Source: Sabellastarte sp. h YS-2021 (taxonomy: Eukaryota > Annelida > Polychaeta > Sabellida > Sabellidae). Taken from it: DNA of 64,000 bases. Every line of letters begins with the position of its first letter. Within the stretch, counting starts at the first letter, position 1. Positions 54,215 through 64,000 of this stretch are shown here, piece by piece. The translations under genes and the position numbers were made by a program. Under the pieces are notes generated by a model. That model searched no databases. It worked only from the letters and a program-made list of their open reading frames with translations, and was not told the DNA's origin. Where the stretch lies: positions 27,594,614 through 27,658,613 of the forward strand of contig OZ024930.1 of the NCBI GenBank assembly GCA_964017235.1. Direction: 5' to 3'.

Positions 54215-55004
54215 TGTTACATTTATAGGTACTGTGTGTGTGCATTGTTTGCATTGCAATTGTTTGCTATAGTAATAAGCTATCTGTAGGTGGTTCCAGA
54301 ACTTACTCTCTTGATCTATTCACTGGTGTTAACCTGAAGTTAGTTCTATAAGATTCTAGAATTCCATACCTATATATGAGGACTGTACACCTGACCACAG
54401 ATGAACTTAGTATTCACGGGCTATAAGGAAGGCTTCTTGTGTCTTAGAACTAATAACAAGTAGATATAAATTACTTGTGTTGTTTTGAACTTTTGCTGGA
54501 GTGAACTTTCTACAGTGTCTGGATAGATTTACTGTACTTTGGATATGATTTACTTATTATATACTGTGTACGATTCTACCAGAGAGTGGATTTACTGCAT
54601 CTTGGACATTATCCATATCTTGGAGTGGACAGTACAGTGTTGCAAACTATCTAAATATCTCTATTCAGACATTTTGTGTAACTGGATAACAAGAGATCAC
54701 AGGATAAGGACATTCAGTGTTACTGAACATTGAACAGATCACATTATACAGATATCTGTGGACATTGGACAGATCACTTGAGAAATTGCTGGAAACAGTG
54801 GAAAAAGTTAACTATCAGTTACAGTTGTCAGATCAGATTGGTTTCATTATTGTAACATTGTGTGTACTATTGAGAGCATACCAGTTGACTGTAATCATTA
54901 TTTTAATTGTTAAATAAATTTGTTAAGTTGAACTTTTCGTCTTTCAATGTTGCAACTTAAAAGCGGCTGGTAAGTGCTACCGTACTTGCCCTGCGGCTGT
55001 AGCA
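54215..55004 (+). repeat. 3' LTR of gypsy copy 2 (790 bp)
   Basis: Begins TGTTACATTTATAGG. Ends GGCTGTAGCA, where the shared LTR has GACCGTAACA, so the terminal inverted repeat has decayed. Homologous along its whole length to 48081-48879 with many substitutions and small indels. Confidence 0.92.
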
Positions 55005-55969
55005 CCCACTATAAACTATTGTGTTCTCAAAGTAATAAAATTTTATATCTGAAATATTGTATTGTGAAATGTGTATATTCAATAAAAATTAATATTTTAA
55101 TGATCACTAATACCTACCAATATGCATTTTCACTGCTGAAAAGTTAAAATAATATGTTAAATTGTCTGGCAAATGGGCGTTTTTTGGTGTAAAATTATAA
55201 TTAAAATGGATATTTAAGTTTTTGACTTATCTTTTGCAACTAGAGCAACAGCCTATATACTGTTAAAAATCTATATCTGTGTCAGGATTAATTTTCATAA
55301 CTTAATCACTAGGATTTCTAGAATTTAAAAATGGCTACTTTTTCTTGACAGAAGTCTTAAGTAGATTAAGAGCTGATATTAATTTTTTGAAGTATGAGTA
55401 CACCCCTGTCAGACGGCATTAATGCTGCAAAGCAGGTAGCTAAACCTATTTGATGTGGTAATAGAATGACAACCCATCTAACATCAACGCCATCCGGCAT
55501 TAGTGACACGGGTGTACTTTTTCATGTCAGAAATCCTTATGATATCTACATGTCGGCATTTCGGTTGAATTCAAAGCTGATATTCTTTTCGGCAACCGTA
55601 AATTTGACGAAACACGAATTCGCGAGTTTATATTGTGCCTACTATGTGCCAAAAAAAAAAAAAAAAAAACAACAAAAAAAAAAAAAACTCAAGGAAAGCA
55701 AGAGAAATGTAAAAAGTTTTACTAAATTAATAAGCGGTAGTATTTCAAAAACTGACTTCGCATTCCCACATGTGATTAAGTGTGTCGAAGGTAACTTATG
55801 ACGGGGTTTCCTTTGATAGAATTTCGTAAATTTTGTTTACATGCTGAGCGATAATGCAAAATAGTGCAGTACGTGGCCACAGTACGTATTTATTGTAACA
55901 AAGATTGAAGCAAGTTTGTGTCACGGAATTCATACATTTTTACCGCCGCATTTGTAAAACTGAATAATC
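55005..55969. other. Upstream region of KTI12; no other gene seen
   Basis: Intergenic, AT-rich. A poly(A) run broken by single Cs lies at about 55650-55687 and creates a Lys-rich open frame (55466-55801) that is not credible. The KTI12 promoter should lie in the last few hundred bases; no TATA box is obvious close to the ATG. A GACGGGGTTTCC and a CGCCGCATTTG word are the only GC-rich patches. Confidence 0.45.
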
Positions 55970-56797
55970 ATGCCTCTGATTATAATGTGTGGCTTTCCCA
56001 GTAGTGGAAAAAGCATGTGTGCTGAACAAATAAAAAAATATTTTGTGGAAAAATATAATATTGTTGGAGAAATTATTCAAGATCAGTTTGAAGATCTCAC
56101 AAAGAATGAACTGTTTTCTGACTCAAAGTATGAGAAACTACAGAGAGGAAATTTAAAATCTGCAGTTCAGCGTCTGTTGAAAAAGGACAGCCTTGTTATT
56201 GCAGATTCTATGAATTACATCAAGGGTTTTAGATATGAGATTTTTTGTGTTGTGAAGTCTGCTCGCACACCACATTGTGTGGTATTTTGTGATGCACACC
56301 CTGAAAAAGTTAAAGAGTTAAACACAAAGAGATCACCTGAAAATAAATACAGTGATACATTAATGAATGAACTGATAATGAGGTTTGAGACACCAAATCC
56401 TGAAGCGAGATGGGATTCACCCTTATTTAGAGTTTCTTATGGGGAAGATATTCCTATGGAGCAGATTTATGATGCCTTGTATCAACGCAAAGCACCACCA
56501 CCAAATCAGTCAACACAATCCCCACCTCTGGCAGCAACAAACTTTGTGCATGAACTTGATAATGTATCACAGAAAATTGTTATGTACATCATTGATACTC
56601 AAAAAACAACTGTTGTAGGCGATGAAGTTTCAATTCCTGGTTCAAAGGAGAAACTTAAACTGACAAAAGTTCTAACTTTGGCTGAATTACAAAGGCTTAA
56701 AAGACAGTTCATAACTTTTTCCAAGTCCAGGGCAGTAGACAGTGTGGCTAATATACCAAATATGTTTATTCATTTCTTAAATAATTCATTACAATAA
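55970..56797 (+). CDS. KTI12: KTI12 homologue, intact single-exon gene
   Basis: A 275-residue protein starting at ATG 55970. It has the KTI12 plan: an N-terminal P-loop CGFPSSGKS (7-15), the signature DSMNYIKGFRYE (79-90), YSDTLMNELIMRFETPN (127-143), RWDSPLF (147-153), and the hallmark KAPPPNQSTQ (174-183) before the C-terminal tRNA-binding half (LAELQRLKRQFITF, 237-250). KTI12 is an ATPase that binds tRNA and works with Elongator in the wobble-uridine modification that yields 5-carbonylmethyl derivatives, in cytoplasm and nucleus. It is shorter than the human protein, which is also intronless and has a longer central insert. No frameshift. It is the only complete host gene in the window and is surrounded by repeats. 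Confidence 0.95.
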   Translation: MPLIIMCGFPSSGKSMCAEQIKKYFVEKYNIVGEIIQDQFEDLTKNELFSDSKYEKLQRGNLKSAVQRLLKKDSLVIADSMNYIKGFRYEIFCVVKSARTPHCVVFCDAHPEKVKELNTKRSPENKYSDTLMNELIMRFETPNPEARWDSPLFRVSYGEDIPMEQIYDALYQRKAPPPNQSTQSPPLAATNFVHELDNVSQKIVMYIIDTQKTTVVGDEVSIPGSKEKLKLTKVLTLAELQRLKRQFITFSKSRAVDSVANIPNMFIHFLNNSLQ

Positions 56798-56798
56798 A
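56793..56798 (+). terminator. AATAAA overlapping the KTI12 stop codon
   Basis: The last codon CAA, stop TAA and next A make AATAAA. Using it would leave a very short 3' UTR. Another AATAAA at 57392-57397 is a more conventional poly(A) signal about 600 bp downstream. Which is used cannot be told from sequence. Confidence 0.35.
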
Positions 56799-57734
56799 CT
56801 TATTAGTTGTTGTTAGGGATGGGTCTTTGGGCTTGGCGTCTCAATATTGAAAGCATTTTACTAAAATACTGTGGTGAGATTTTGCAACTGCCACTTTGCT
56901 TGTCAATATGTATAATGGAAGGATAAGTTAAATTATTTGAAACAAACCCAAAACCTGAAGAAATTATAAGCTTTTATCCCTTATTTTCATGCATTTATAG
57001 AACTTTATAGTGATATGTTGAGCAAAAATGCCATGTTTTGGTTATGACACTTTGCAGACTCAGTCCCACTTGTTAATACATATAATGGAAGGAAAGTTTA
57101 AAATATAAAGAAGAAACCAGAAGTCTGAAGAAATTGTATATGTTTACTTCATATTTTGTGCATCTAGGGACTTTTATGGTGATATCTTACAGGAAACTTC
57201 CATGCTTGGTTGGTGTGTACTAAAACACGGAGTTGTGGAATTGGTATGGTTTTGCATTGGCGACCTCCCGATGTACATATTTTCGGTATCAACCCATCTT
57301 TATAATTATTACCAATGTCAGTATAGTCATTTTTTAATCAGATCATATTTTGAAAAAGTGTAACATTAATAAATGACTAGATTATTAAATGAATAAAGTT
57401 TTGTATCATTTGGTGAACTCCCTGACATGTGATCATAATTGTGAATCGTTCTGTGTCTGTATGTGTCATTCAATTTTCAGATGTTGCTAATTGCCCTCTA
57501 GGAATTTTTGTACTACATTTGAAGGTTCAGGTTGTATGCAGAAATATTTAACAAAAGCATTAGTTATTTAATAGTTTCTGTAATGTTCAACTAAATCTGT
57601 AAAGCAGCCGTGGCCTAAGGTTAAAAACAATTAAAGCTCAAACAATGGTGTAACACCATTAAAAGTATAACGTTATACTACATTCAACACATTGTAAAAC
57701 AATCAGAAATAAAATTATTTTCTGTAATGACTAG
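56799..57734. repeat. KTI12 3' flank with a degenerate 175-bp duplication
   Basis: 56880-57050 and 57055-57215 are imperfect direct repeats (tataatggaagga, then ctgaagaaattataagctt against ctgaagaaattgtatatgtt, then ttatagtgatat against ttatggtgatat). A related stretch recurs inside the small hAT element near 59800-59870 (ctgaagacattgtacacttt). The rest may be 3' UTR of KTI12 up to about 57400. Confidence 0.6.
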
Positions 57735-59172
57735 TAGTGTTAGGAATCGGTCTGAAAAATCAGAATCGATTAATCGGTAATTCTTAGCGATCGATTATCG
57801 ATTATAATCGATTTTCTACCTGTCTTTCAAGAAAGACGGAAAATTCTTTATTTTTTTTCATTAACCATAGTAAGTAGACTCTCTCTAAGTCAGATGTAAA
57901 AAATCCAAGTCATTTAGTTGAGTTTGATGTATGAAAGGAGTATGTTAGGGAACCAGTAAGTATGCTTATGAACAAAAATGTAATAATCTACTGAGGTAAT
58001 CTTAATAGTTATAAATTTTTATTTCTTTTCATCAACCCTTTTTGGCTCTTAAAATCATTTATTGTGTTCCAATGTTACTTGAACTACTGATTGGAAAGGT
58101 CTCTGATAAAGAGTGCATTATGGCAAAAGTATTTAACATTTGTGTTATGGTATAGAGACAGCCTGTAAGGCCAGGCTAGACTTCAGCCTATTAAATGGGT
58201 AAGTTTTTTTCTTGGTAAACCTTTATATTCACAGCAGTTTTATAGCTTGTACATTAATTATATGGCACTTGCCATGTATATTTTTAGACGTTTACTTTTG
58301 CATCACATTTGATTGTGGAATGAATGATTTTTAAATGCTCTTTGATCTCTCAATTTTGAGCTTTAAGCAACTAGTCACCACATTTGTCCAACATCACTCT
58401 GTATACTACTATTTTACAACACATAACCATATCTTATTTCTTATCTCTTTAGTAAACTACAATCTGCAAATCTCCCTCTGGCTTACAAATGAGGTTCATA
58501 AATTAAAATTATGTTGGCTTCAAACAAAGTCCACGGTACTCTTTTTTTCTGTGTGTGTGAAAACTTCTTATACTGTAAATCATCTGCCTATTTTTCAGTT
58601 AAATTTCCCTCATTCTGAAAAAATATTCCATGAATTCCTCTTTTTAAGCATAGCAGCATGATCTATTCATTTCATATAATTATAGTTTGTTAAATGCTTT
58701 ACAATTCAAAACAGGATAATGTAGTTAATATTTGTTTTCTGTTATTCACTAAAATTTGTCAAAAACATTCATGGCAAACTGCTGATGTGTTACAGTGCTT
58801 GATGCAACTTGATTGATGGCCAAGGCCATTATTCCCCATTTACAGGGAGTATGTATATTGTTTGTGAACCAGTGGAAGTTAAATTCAACTTAGGTTGAAC
58901 TTAGTTTATCATATTGAAAGATCTTCTAAAACATAAAGAATTTGTGTTTTAGTTGTAACCAACAGGAAGTTCCTTACAAGCAAACATGGCAGATGATGTA
59001 AACAAATGCTACAAAAATAATATGTTCAATCTCTGACAAAATAAGGTAAATTAAATAGCTTTTAAATCTTATTTTCGATTCATAATCGATTCTTAACATG
59101 AGGGTTGATTTTCTATATCGAATGTTTTTAAAAGACGTCGAATCGATTTTCTGTCGAATCGTCGGACCACTA
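57735..59172. mobile_element. hAT-type non-autonomous element, 1438 bp
   Basis: Flanked by a perfect 8-bp direct repeat ATGACTAG (57727-57734 and 59173-59180). Ends are TAGTGTTAGGAATCGG on the left and, inverted, TAGTGGTCCGACGATTC on the right. The subterminal regions are rich in ATCGAT/AATCGATT words on both sides. 8-bp duplications and a TAGNG start fit hAT. No transposase; the open frame at 58335-58661 has no motif. Confidence 0.87.
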
Positions 59173-59180
59173 ATGACTAG

Positions 59181-59499
59181 TGCAGTAAGTCATCAAGAAA
59201 TACTAGAGTCGACATGTCCGAACTAATAGACGACGGTGAACTGACGAAAGCCGCACTAGCTCCAAACCTCCTGCATTTGGAGCTTTATGTATCTGACACT
59301 CCTCTAAAAGTATCCAGATCTTTGTACTGTTTTACATGGTTATGGTGTTGAAAATTATTTCCCCAGTCTGTGGGGTATGGGCATCTCTGATGCTATTTAT
59401 TCCTTTTATACAAATTCATTTATTGCTTATCCATTGGATATTGTCTTCTGTCATTCATCCCCCATGGGATTGGTGGTATCAGAGGAGGGAGAAATTTAT
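59181..59499. other. No gene seen; degenerate repeat
   Basis: 59300-59410 (aagtatccagatctttgtac, then gggcatctctgatgctattt) recurs in degenerate form at 61930-62005. No conserved coding frame across the two copies. Confidence 0.45.
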
Positions 59500-60680
59500 T
59501 ACACCACAGCCCTTAAGGGCTGTCAGGGTATTGTTTTTACCCATGGTGTGTGGATGGGTTGGACGTCGATGGTCGGGCGGCGGGAAAGTTTGTCCGGTCG
59601 GTATCTCAGAAAACATAAAGTGTAGGAAGTTGATAATTGGTAGGGACATTGGTTGGGGGTAGTGGGTAAATTGTTTATCGATATTGCCGATATTTATTGT
59701 TTTGGAACTGGACTCCCGATATCGAGATCTAAACACGTATTTCAATATCGCCATTTTAAGTAAAACTGTAAACTTACACTGTTAATACTCGAAATAAAGC
59801 AAAAATCTGAAGACATTGTACACTTTTATCTCACATTTTTTAAGTTTTCAATGCGTTTTTGATGAAAACTGCATTGTTTTGTTTTGATTCATTTCGCTTC
59901 CTGTTAGCGGTTCGGGAAACACTAAAATAAAACGTTTTCAGTTTCCCGAATTCGGACTATTTGGTAGACAATGTGAACCCCCCGATATCGCCCGATATTG
60001 AAATATTTTTACATTCAATATCGATACCCACAAAGCCAAACGATTTACCCCCTAGTTGGGGGGTATAGGTGTGCAACTTCAAGGCGTGACTTTGATTTGA
60101 CCTTGTCGTAGTGACTTTGAGTTTGACTATCTTGTCCGGGCTACATCTCGGCAACCATAAGGTGTAGGAATTGGATACTTGGCAGGGACATAAGTTAGGG
60201 GTTGTAGGTGTACAACGTCATGGTTTGACCTTTGACCTTGCCGTAGTGACCTTGACCTATAAAACCTTGTTCGGGCTATATCTCAGTAACTGTAAGGTGT
60301 AGGAAGTTGATACTTGGTAGGGACATTGGTTGGGGGTAGTAGGTGTGCAACATCATGGTGTGACCTTGATTTGACCTTGCTGTAGTGACCTTGGCCTATA
60401 AAATCTTGTCCGGGCTATATCTTGGAAATCGTAAGGTGTAGGAAGTTGATACTTGGTAGGGACAATGGTTAGGGGGTGTAGGTGTGCTACGTCATAGTGT
60501 GACTTGATTTGACCTTTGACCTTGCTGTAGTGACCTTGACCTATAAAATCTTGTCCAGGCTATATCTCAGAGACTGTAAGGTGTAGGAAGTTTATACATT
60601 GGTTGAGGGTTTTAGGTGTGCCACGTCATGGTGTAACACTGATTGACCTTTGACCTTGCTGTATTGACCTTTAAAATCTT
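59500..60680 (+). repeat. Tandem repeat E, about 131-144-bp period
   Basis: GGGCTATATCTC-like anchors at about 60138, 60269, 60412 and 60556, with an earlier unit at about 59600. Each unit carries GTAAGGTGTAGGAAGTTGATA, GGGACATTGGTTGGGGGT and a run of TGACCTT words. TGACCTTTGACCTTG occurs at 60226, 60510 and 60644. The array is interrupted by the hAT element at 59660-60054. A further unit starts at 63899 and runs out of the window. Confidence 0.88.
59660..60054. mobile_element. Small hAT-type MITE, 395 bp
   Basis: Flanked by GTTGGGGG (59652-59659 and 60055-60062), an 8-bp duplication of repeat E sequence. Ends TAGTGGGTAAATTGTTT and, inverted, TAGGGGGTAAATCGTTT (15 of 17 match). Subterminal CGATAT words occur on both sides. 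Noncoding. Confidence 0.88.
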
Positions 60681-61400
60681 GTTGCACCTTTGGGTCTTTC
60701 TGTTGATGCAGATTAAGCGCCGTTAAAGTCATATTAGAATTCATTAAGAATTTTACTTTTACAACTTCCGATTGTAACAGATGGAATTTCATCAAGTGAG
60801 CCACAGATTTTGCTCCAACACCACATGTAAGCATTCATTGAATGTATTACCACTTCTGTACACATGGTAATGTTGAAAGCATCTAAACCATAATTTGGCC
60901 ATGCCAGGTGTAGATAAAGAGTACATGCATTATCTTTCTCTCTTATATCTCTCTTATATCGCTTTACTTGAATCTTGGTTGTTGCACCTTTGGGTGTCTT
61001 TTGATGTAGATTAAGCAATGTTAAAGTCATATTGGGGCCACGGTGGCAGAGTGGTAACACTCTCGCCTCCCACCTCTGAGGCCGGGGTTTGATTCCCGGC
61101 ACTGCCTCAAGTGGGAAAGTTGGTAGTTGCTTGCCGTTGGTCGGCAGTTTAGAATACAGAACCCTATTGAACTGTATGTACTGGTTTCCTCTGCCCTTCC
61201 AACTACCCGTCATGATATGACCTGTACAGTGTTGAAAGCGACGTAAAACCCCAAATAAATAAATAAAGTTAAATCATATTAGAATTCATTCAGGGTTTTA
61301 CTTTTGCAACTTCCCATTGTAACAGATGGTATTTCATCAAGTGAGCCAGATTTTGCCACACATAAGCATGTTTTGCCACAGCTGTATGTATGGGTAATAT
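60681..61400 (+). repeat. Tandem duplication with L2/CR1-type 3' tail; SINE inserted in the second copy
   Basis: The block starting gttgcacctttgggt, then gattaagcgccgttaaagtc and atattagaattcatt (60681-60870) recurs at 60979-61033 plus 61268-61400. The gattaagcgc...attagaattcatt part resembles the 3' end of the LINE at 5680. The SINE at 61034 splits the second copy, so the duplication is older than the SINE. Confidence 0.8.
61034..61267 (+). mobile_element. tRNA-derived SINE, copy 3
   Basis: Same family as 940 and 17993. B box GGTTTGATTCC; tail AAATAAATAAATAAA. Flanked by GTTAAAGTCATATT (61020-61033) and GTTAAATCATATT (61268-61280), a target duplication with one base lost. The undisturbed target sequence is visible at about 60722-60735. 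Confidence 0.92.
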
Positions 61401-62519
61401 TCAAAACATTCAAACCATAATTGGACCATACAAAACAAATATAAAAATGGGAGAAGTCTTAAATCTTCACACAAATGTAGAAGGTCACTTTGGTGTGGTT
61501 GAACATCGAAAACATGCAAAACATAATTCAACTCTGTGAAATGTGCATGTATCACCATCTTACAGCTTCCAGGACAAACAGACTGGCAGGGTTTTATTCT
61601 TTTTAAACTGAAAGCATTTCTGTGGGTCGCAGACTGGCAGATCAGTGCTAATTTTAAACCCTGCCTTGTTTTGACCTATAATATATTGTCTGAGCATATC
61701 TCAGCAACCGTAAGGATATGGATTGCTGCAACTGATTATTATATGTACTTTTACATAATTGTGATATTTCCATTGACAACTAATCTCCAGTTAATAAATT
61801 TTACAGATTCATAATTTTTAATTTACTGAATTGTCTTGTTTTAATACTTAATCTTTACATGCATTTTCTGTCTCTTAAATGTTGTTTTCTCTACTTAAAC
61901 ATTATTTGGACACTGACAATGCTCTGAAAGTATCGTGATCTGTATTCTGTTTCATTATTTCTGTATCTCAGACTGTGAGGTACGGGCATCTCTGATGCTA
62001 TTTATTTTTCTTTAATGCATTTGTGTTTGTATGACAGTTAATGTGGTAATCCACCTGAATTCAACTCACAGTATGGAATGCTTGAAGAAATTTCTGATTC
62101 TGAGGAGAGAGATTGTAGTATATGTAGTAACTATTACTTGTGATAGAACCTTAACCTGGTGCATAAAATGCATTCTGCTTTGAACTTTTATTAGAAGGAT
62201 TATAGCTCTCTCAAAATAACTTTCACAATACAAACAACTTTGATTTCTGTTCAGCTTTATTTTCATGTTAATGTGAAAATGCTGACCCTTCCTGCAGGCT
62301 TACTTTTGTCAGTAATGTTTCCGACATGAAATTTTCCAATGTTATAAGTTTCTGTCTAATACTGGCAAAATTATTTCTGTCCATAGTATCTTATTTTTGT
62401 TTCTAAAAATGCAAAGTCATTTAAAAAAACACCAATTATTTTTGAAAGCGTTGCAATAAATTTGTCCTAATATACTAATTAAGAGTCCCTGAAAGGGCGC
62501 TTGTTTGTTTTCGCCTCAG
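61401..62519. other. No gene seen
   Basis: AT-rich. It includes a single degenerate E-like phrase (gagcatatctcagcaaccgt, about 61690) and the degenerate repeat at 61930-62005. No credible coding region. Confidence 0.45.
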
Positions 62520-63275
62520 TTTCGCCGCGGCCGCCGCATTATGGTCTCCCTTGAATATCTCGCTTATTATTAGAAGGTTTCAAACCATATTTGGCAGTTA
62601 TATACCTTAGGCATGGGAAAATTTTTCTGAATGCTTAAATTTGACCTTTGACCTTTATGAAGGTCACATGATCAAAAACAATTTTTTTGAAGTACAGCCC
62701 CCCCAGTCATCGCAGTTCAGGAAAAACTACTTGCTACACAGCCTTATAATTTGACACACCTGTTCATACTATCGAAAACGCCAGCTGATTAGATTTTGGG
62801 AGTAATCCCTTGAAAAATGTCTCATTTATGAGTGATTTTCTGACACCTTCCAATCTGAAAGCCTTAAATTTAGGTCAACCCGCCAATTGTCTTCTTAAGT
62901 ATTCCATTTAGAGCCATAAAATGTACTGGGAGGTAATAGGAAACCATATGTGGAGAGTCTAAATAGCCGGTCAGTTTTACCCCATGGCCCCCCCTTATGG
63001 GTCAAACTGGGGTCATAAAATAGCTGATTTTGAGTTTTGCCTTATATCTCCTTTATTGTTGCTTTTATACCTTCAGAATGTATTAAGAGGTATTGGGAAA
63101 GCATATGTGGAGAGTCTAAATAGCCGGTCAGTTTTACCCCCTGACCCCCCCCCCCCATGGGCCAAACTGGGGTCATAAATAGCTGCTTTGGAGTTTTTGC
63201 CTTGTATCTCCTTTGTCGTTGCTTTTATAGCTTGAGAATGTATTAAGAGGTATTGGGAAAGCATACGGCGCAGCT
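62520..63275 (+). repeat. Tandem repeat F, about 161-bp period, 2-3 copies
   Basis: GTCATAAAATAGCTG (63012) and GTCATAAATAGCTG (63171), and AAGCATATGTGGAGAGTCTAA with AATAGCCGGTCAGTTTTACC, recur at about 161 bp. A more degenerate unit lies at 62890-62990. 62570-62680 contains ATATCTCGCTTATTATTAG and TTGACCTTTGACCTTTATGA, phrases also found in satellites A and E. C-rich runs near 62990 and 63145. Confidence 0.82.
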
Positions 63276-63895
63276 TTGTGCATTCTTAGCTTTACAGCAT
63301 GCTTATTAAAACCACAAAGCATTTTAAACTTTCAGGAATGCTTCGCTTTTGTTAGCAAAAGCATTCCTCTAGTTCATACAAAAGTCTGTCTATAAATGTC
63401 TCCTGTGGAAGATATTTTGTATTGAATACTTCATGATATTGTTGTAGTTTCACAAAATATTTCAATAAGTCTCTGAGTGATCAACCACTGTGTTGTGCAT
63501 GTCACCCATGTACCTGTTTGGCAAAGATATTGTTTGCACTGGGAAAGCCTTTCTGCCAAGCCTGAAATACCTGTCTTCAAGCAGTGAAACAGTGAAGGTA
63601 GATAAGTCTAGTGAAGCTCCGACTTGAACACTTGCAGACAGTTGCAGTCAGATGAAATATAGGCATGTGGAAACTTTTCTTGTGCAGACGGGTAAAAAAG
63701 TTACATTTTCCAATGAATATAAGTACCATATATGGTGAGAATGTAAAAGAGATATTCAAGGGAGACCATAATCTGGCAGCAGTGGCTGGTTATCGTTATG
63801 AGGAAAACCAACCTCTCAAAAATGCCATTTTCAAGGGACGCTTATTCGCTTAATGACAAAAGTAATGACAAAAGTAATATTGTGAATAAATTGGA
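63276..63895. other. No gene recognised
   Basis: Unique-looking sequence with scattered short frames (for example 63665-63853). One cannot exclude an exon, but no splice or domain support was found. Confidence 0.35.
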
Positions 63896-64000
63896 TTAAT
63901 TTTTACCCCACAGCCCTTAAGGGCAGGCGGGTGGATGGGGCGGGCAGGCGGCGGGAAATAGTTTGTCCGGGCTGTATCTCAGAAACCGTGAGGTGTAGGA
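63896..64000 (+). repeat. Start of a further repeat E unit, cut by window end
   Basis: CCACAGCCCTTAAGGGC (as at 59504) is followed by a G-rich stretch (gggcgggcaggcggcggga) and tgtatctcagaaaccgtg, matching the E unit at 59500-59640. Confidence 0.8.

Noticed and set aside
48081..55004. Endogenous retrovirus, because of the tRNA-Pro-type primer site
   Set aside because: No env region lies between RNase H and the 3' LTR. RT and integrase are gypsy-like with integrase upstream.
55466..55801. 111-codon frame with a poly-Lys tract
   Set aside because: The Lys run is a poly(A) tract and no domain or splice support exists.
58335..58661. 108-codon frame in the hAT-type element as a transposase
   Set aside because: No hAT catalytic or dimerisation motif; composition is typical of AT-rich noncoding DNA.
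59336..59662. Three overlapping frames of 82-108 codons on both strands
   Set aside because: They run across repeat E and a degenerate repeat also seen at 61930; no conserved frame between the copies.
60734..61213. 159-codon minus-strand frame over the SINE
   Set aside because: It lies antisense to the SINE and adjoining duplication, and its sequence follows the repeat.

Overview
The window is eukaryotic nuclear DNA from an animal, most likely a marine invertebrate (a mollusc is my best guess, low confidence). It is AT-rich and has no bacterial gene density. It contains tRNA-derived SINEs, L2/CR1-type and L1/Tx1-type LINEs, a gypsy-group LTR retrotransposon with the unusual Gmr1-like domain order, hAT and piggyBac-type MITEs, a Polinton/Maverick-type element and several satellites. 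Only two host gene signals stand out: an intact single-exon KTI12 homologue (55970-56797, +) and a probable terminal exon of a single-pass membrane protein (about 502-881, -). Almost everything else is mobile or repetitive.

Layout. 1-2.1 kb: membrane-protein exon and a SINE. 2.16-5.73 kb: nearly full-length L2/CR1-type LINE with a 2A-like motif. 6.0-12.3 kb: a composite of tandem repeats C (169 bp), A (147 bp) and B (155 bp), with a 5'-truncated LINE inserted into B. 12.5-19.57 kb: three foldback elements, one carrying a SINE. 19.58-20.64 kb: L1/Tx1-type LINE fragment. 20.64-25.83 kb: a long A array, then an inverted copy of the A-B composite. 25.83-31.21 kb: an L1/Tx1-type LINE, minus strand, inside satellite A. 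31.2-33.99 kb: satellite A, a further tandem repeat and a foldback element.

34.0-55.0 kb is a nested block. Two copies of one dead gypsy element lie in tandem and share the LTR at 48081-48879. Both carry the same piggyBac-type MITE inside the RT. Copy 1 is split by an L2/CR1 LINE (36867-47759, 5-bp target duplication). That LINE is itself split by a 7.1-kb palindromic Polinton-like element (about 37990-45130). The Polinton-like element keeps only a zinc-finger packaging-type ATPase, two very basic small ORFs and an ORF duplicated in its arms. Inferred order of events: MITE into gypsy, tandem duplication of gypsy, LINE into copy 1, Polinton into LINE, small deletion at the left junction.

55.97-64 kb: KTI12, a hAT-type element with 8-bp target duplications, then tandem repeats E and F, a second small hAT MITE and a third SINE. 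Repeats A and E are unusually dense in nuclear-receptor half-site sequences (AGGTCA type). Repeats A, B and C share a core close to CRAGWTATAAGYAYTTT despite different periods.
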